Assembly (NCBI GenBank): GCA_025349905.2
Contig: MU625117.1
Location: forward strand, 1-11,444
DNA from: Blastocladiella britannica
Lineage: Eukaryota > Blastocladiomycota > Blastocladiomycetes > Blastocladiales > Blastocladiaceae
Length of the DNA: 11,444 nucleotides
Direction of reading: 5' to 3'
The position numbers and the translations under genes were made by a program. Below the pieces are notes generated by a model. The model searched no databases. It was not told the origin of the DNA and saw only the letters and a list, made by a program, of their open reading frames with translations. Shown here piece after piece: positions 8,224-11,444 of the stretch (position 1 is the first letter of the stretch; every line of letters begins with the position of its first letter).

Positions 8224-9729
8224 ATGAGCGCCAACAAGACAGTCCCCATCCTGCTCCTGAGCCTACTGGCCCTGCTCCTGCTGGTCCCGCAGGCATCCGC
8301 CCAGCACGGACTCTCGGGCCTCTTTCAGGACCCAGCGGTACTCTCATCCTCTTATTGATCTTGAGATCCGGATCACCCATCACCTTTTTGAATTGTAGCG
8401 CTATGCCCCCGACAGCTGGAGCAGCAGCAGCGGCGGCAACAACAACCCGCAATGGCGCATGGGCTCGGCCGATCCGCTCGGCTTGCTGCAAACCATGCAA
8501 GCCCTCCTTACCGGCCGTACCAGCGACAGTGCCGGCGGGCACTCTCTCCTGCGCCCCGAAGTGTCGGTCCGCGAAACGGCCAGCGAGCGCGTGTACTTTA
8601 TCGAAGTGCCCGGGATTGCGCGCAACGAAGTGACGCTGGCGGTCGAGGGTGGGCGGATCGTGCGCGTGGTCGGGTCCCATGGGTGCACCGATAGCCCTGC
8701 CGACGAGTACTGCGTCGAGCGCACGGTCGAGCACGCGATCTTGATTGAGCACGACATTGAGCCGTCCAAGATCACGGTATGCTGTTTTCCTTCCTATTTT
8801 TGGGTTCGTTCGGAACTTGACTGAGACACGAACCCGAAAAAAAGGCCAACCACGACCTGGCGGTGCTGCGCGTGCACATGCCGAAAAAGACGGCCCTCCG
8901 CCGCACCATTCCGCTCGTCGACCGCCTGTTTGGTCTCAACCAGCCCTCGCACGACGGAGCGTCGCGGCTGCGCGTCGAAGACTCCCCGGGAACCCGCGAA
9001 ATGCCACAGGGAGCCGCATGGGTCGCCGAGCCGGTGCGCGACTGGGCCCGCGATCCGAGCCGCCGCCAAGAGCACCGGGCGACGGCCACGGCGTCCACCA
9101 AGGTCGAGAACAGCAAGGAGACGGACGCTGCTCCGCCGGTCCTGCAGCGCGCGGCCGCGATGGTCCGTGACGCTGCGACGGGAGTGTGGCATCGGGCTGG
9201 GAACTTGGCGCACCGCGTCGAGGACAATGCCGGGTGGCTCGCGGAAACGGCTGTTCCCGACATGGAGAGCGAGTTCCAGGACACACAGCGAGAGTGGGTG
9301 GACCGCGCCAAGGAAGTCAAGGACAAGGCCGGCGCTACCGCGTCGTCGGCAGCGGCGCGGGCGACCGATTCGGCGGCGAGCGTCGCTGACTCTGTGACGC
9401 AGGCGGTGCATCGCGCAAAGGACGCAGCGCAAGACACGGTGGCCACGGCGGCGGGGCGCGCCGAGCGTGCCGCGGCGAATGCCAAGGCGACGGCGGGAGC
9501 GGTGGCCGACGATGCACGTCAGGACGCCGCCAACATGGCGCACAAGGCTCAGGATGCGGCTGGAGATGCCGTGGACGACGCCAAGGACGCGGGTTGGTCG
9601 ATCTGGAACTGGGCGGACGAGCAAGCCGCCGCGGTCAAGGGTGGGGTCGGGGGCGCGGTCGAGGGTGCTCGGGAGGGGTTTCACCAGGCCCAGACCGCCG
9701 AGCGGGCAAAGCACGAGGCGGACCTGTAA
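8224..9729 (+). CDS. Secreted small heat shock protein fused to a group 3 LEA-like repeat domain, 458 aa
   Basis: Exons: 8224-8337, 8399-8776, 8845-9729; introns of 61 bp (GTACTC) and 68 bp (GTATGC), both phase 0. Residues 1-26 form a classic signal peptide: NK, a hydrophobic core (PILLLSLLALLLLV), then ASA as cleavage site before QHG. A Ser/Gly/Asn-rich linker follows. Residues about 90-187 are an alpha-crystallin domain: RPEVSVRETASERVYFIEVPG, NEVTLAVEGGRIV, then EYCVERTVE and IEPSKITANHDLAVLRVHMPKK, the family's 'D.d.I.A.y.nGvL.v..PK' ending. Intron 2 falls between IT and AN of that motif. After a charged linker, residues 322-420 are nine 11-residue repeats (AKDAAQDTVAT, ARQDAANMAHK, AQDAAGDAVDD), as in group 3 LEA proteins. 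The only cysteines are C134 and C143. Family roles (client holding; protection during drying) are known; the combined secreted role is inferred. C-terminus HEADL is not a standard ER-retention signal. No N-glycosylation sequon is seen in the mature part. Confidence 0.88.
9316..9612 (+). repeat. Nine 11-residue LEA-type repeats within the sHSP-LEA gene
   Basis: These 297 bases encode nine consecutive 11-residue units without gap or insertion, from VKDKAGATASS to AKDAGWSIWNW. The last unit departs from the pattern with aromatic residues. Alanine dominates the apolar positions, with K/R and D/E or Q/N at regular places, giving an amphipathic helix of group 3 LEA type. Identity between units at DNA level is low, so the array is old and not a recent microsatellite. 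Confidence 0.8.
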
Positions 9730-9824
9730 TGCCCGTGCGCCCCATCATGGTGAGGGGAGTGTGTGTGTGGCCAGACCACAGAGAATGAGGGGATACCAAT
9801 AATGGAATATAAAAAGTAATCTTT

Positions 9825-11235
9825 TCACTCGCTGGATAGGTCCAAGACGACCTCGCGGAGCGCCAACTGCTGCTCGATCTCGTCGCGAAGGGTGCCAAAG
9901 ACGCGCTCAAAGTCCATGATGGTGAGCGGTGGTTGCCCGCCCGACCAGCCCGTCCAGCGGTCCAGGAATCGGTTCGAGACGTGGCCTTGTTCATTTGTGT
10001 GTTAGTGGCACACGTTTCCTTTTCCCCACTCAGAGAAGGATACAAGTAAAAAAAACGCAACGAACAGTAAAACTCGGCCACGGTTTCCTGCGTCGGTCCG
10101 TAGTGGTACATGAGGTACTGTAACCGGCGAGTGCGCAGCATGCTGACCACGAACGACGAGATGTTGATCCCGACAATCGCCCACGAGTACCACGAGATCG
10201 GATGGTGCGACGCGTCCAGCAGCCGGCGGGTCAGCGTCGGGTGCGCGCGTGCAATGTAGACCAGGTCGTCGAGACCGTGGAGTCCTATCCAAAATTTAAC
10301 GGTAAACGGATGGATTATCACTGTTGAAGGATGATAAGAGCATACCCATGCCGCGGAAATCGGTCGCGGGGTCGGTGCCCTGGAACCCAATCTTGGACCA
10401 TTGGCCCGAAATGCGGCCGGTGAGAGGGTCGGTGGGCATGACCAAGGTCCACAGCTGTCCATTTACTATGGCAGGTGAATTGGTGGTGCCTTTGGAAGAA
10501 CGGATGGTGGATGGTGTACCTCTAAAAGCAACCGCTCGTGCGCCTGGTTGGCCGAGTCGTACTTGGTCTTGACGCGCACATTAATGTCCGAGATCACGCG
10601 GTGCGATTCGTGGATCACGGACAGCGCCGAGTACAGAACTCCCGCCTCCGGGCTAAAGTAACTTGTATGAGTTAAATACTGAAAAAGGGGAAGAGAAGGA
10701 GAAGGGGACATGTACGTGTCAAGGCTGCCATTCCCAGGGAACCGTTTCTTCAGCAGTACCATCTTGGTCACCTCGTCCAGGCCACAATCTATCAGGATAA
10801 CTGAGTTGTCTATTCATTGTCGTGTAGTGAGAGCTCGGCAGTACCTTTGAGTTCTAAAGTCCGTCGCTCGAGCTGTTAAATATATTTGGTTAATAATATA
10901 CACCACATATGCAAATGAGAGATTGGTACCGTCAATTGGGTTGAATACAGTAGCGATTCGTCTGTCACAGTAAAGGTCAAGATCATATACACGTAAAAAA
11001 ATAAAACGAAAACCAAACCGATGCGCGAGATACAAACAGCAGACACGGCGCCAGGCCTTGAACTGCTATTCGCACTGACCTGGTCGTGGCAGAGCCGGTA
11101 CAGTTCCGACGAGTTGGTCAAGATGCCGTAAACGTACTTGGCCGCCTTGTACAGGACCAGGAGCCAGGGCCGCAAGTACACGAACGTGCGCAAGACGTGC
11201 AGGATCTTGTCGGCACGCGATGCAAACGCGAGCAT
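9825..11235 (-). CDS. ELMOD: ELMO domain-containing protein (ELMOD type), 323 aa, eight exons
   Basis: ELMOD proteins are GTPase-activating proteins for Arl2 and related Arf-family GTPases. Exons: 11235-11019, 10961-10930, 10872-10845, 10788-10716, 10652-10520, 10454-10346, 10284-10066, 9985-9825; introns are 57, 57, 56, 63, 65, 61 and 80 bp, and all phases join in frame. The N-terminal part has a hydrophobic, basic helix (VYLRPWLLVLYKAAKYVYG) and RIDESLLYS, as in animal ELMOD2. The ELMO domain starts at LWTLVMPTDPL (residue 162) and contains QWSKIGFQGTDPATDFRGMG, with Arg195 in the position of the conserved GAP-activity arginine. Then come LHGLDDLVYIA, WAIVGINISSFVV and AEFYCHVSNRFLDRW. Exons of 32 and 28 bases are assigned from intron length and similarity and are the least sure part; the 5' end of intron 1 could lie elsewhere. 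Start at 11235 is the first ATG giving a plausible N-terminus; an upstream in-frame ATG exists near 11274. Confidence 0.9.
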
Positions 11236-11444
11236 TGGCGGTAGAGGCAACGAAGGTTTCGGTTTTGGTGAGATCATATTGAATTGAATTGCACATCGGA
11301 AAAGCAAAAACTCGTGATCTCGACCCTAAACTTAAACAGGCATGCCAAAAGGAAAGGCATAATCAAGAAAGGGTGGGTGTGATCCCAGATAAAAGAGGGG
11401 AGGGGGGGAAGGGCAACAGAAAAAAGTGGAAGAAAAGTACGCAA

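Noticed and set aside
8772..9714. Two long minus-strand ORFs opposite the LEA region
   Set aside because: They are arginine/serine-rich shadows of a GC-rich alanine-coding exon and have no splice or family support.
9715..9726. C-terminal HEADL as an ER-retention signal
   Set aside because: It does not match the H/KDEL consensus; the last four residues are EADL.
10962..11079. ELMOD intron 1 starting at GTCAGT (11079) and spanning 118 bp
   Set aside because: Splicing there puts a stop in the 32-base second exon; the GTTTGG donor at 11018 gives a 57-bp intron and the family-like RIDESL.

Overview
This is nuclear DNA of a eukaryote, most likely a fungus and perhaps an early-diverging (zoosporic) lineage. 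Coding exons are GC-rich, while introns and spacers are AT-rich with A and T runs. Genes are broken by many very short introns: sixteen can be placed in the six intact genes, all 56 to 80 bp long. The fungal assignment rests mainly on a small gene resembling fungal F1Fo ATP synthase subunit k (Atp19). The placement as early-diverging rests on the compact layout and an ELMOD-type gene, and is inference. No tRNA, rRNA, CRISPR array or autonomous mobile element was seen.

Bases 1 to about 4730 hold two broken genes arranged head to head, with candidate starts only about 25 bp apart. The minus-strand one runs off the left edge. It encodes a large helical, HEAT/armadillo-like protein with a possible SPRY-like part near the window edge. 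It carries two in-frame TAG codons, a frameshift caused by a 5-bp tandem duplication and at least one more frameshift. The plus-strand one begins with an intact F-box-like exon, followed by armadillo-like sequence with several frameshifts and stops of all three kinds. Both read as decaying members of a large-protein family.

Bases 4727 to 5193 hold nothing convincing beyond one weak minus-strand ORF. From 5194 to the right edge there are six compact intact genes in strictly alternating orientation: an orphan 182-aa protein (+), an AK3-type adenylate kinase (-), Atp19-like ATP synthase subunit k (+), PIG-H of the GPI-anchor GlcNAc transferase (-), a signal-peptide-bearing small heat shock protein fused to a group 3 LEA-like repeat domain (+), and an ELMO-domain protein of the ELMOD type (-). 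Stop-to-stop spacing is 40 to 95 bp and start-to-start spacing 117 to 303 bp, so neighbouring genes share promoters. The AK3/Atp19 pair (mitochondrial energy metabolism) and the PIG-H/sHSP-LEA pair (endoplasmic reticulum and secretory pathway) each form a thematic divergent pair.

The most interesting item is the secreted sHSP-LEA fusion. It joins a holding-chaperone domain to a desiccation-type repeat domain behind a signal peptide, and its only two cysteines flank the loop between the two halves of the chaperone domain. A second window-wide observation is that all sixteen 5' splice sites have a pyrimidine at intron position +4, where A is usual.
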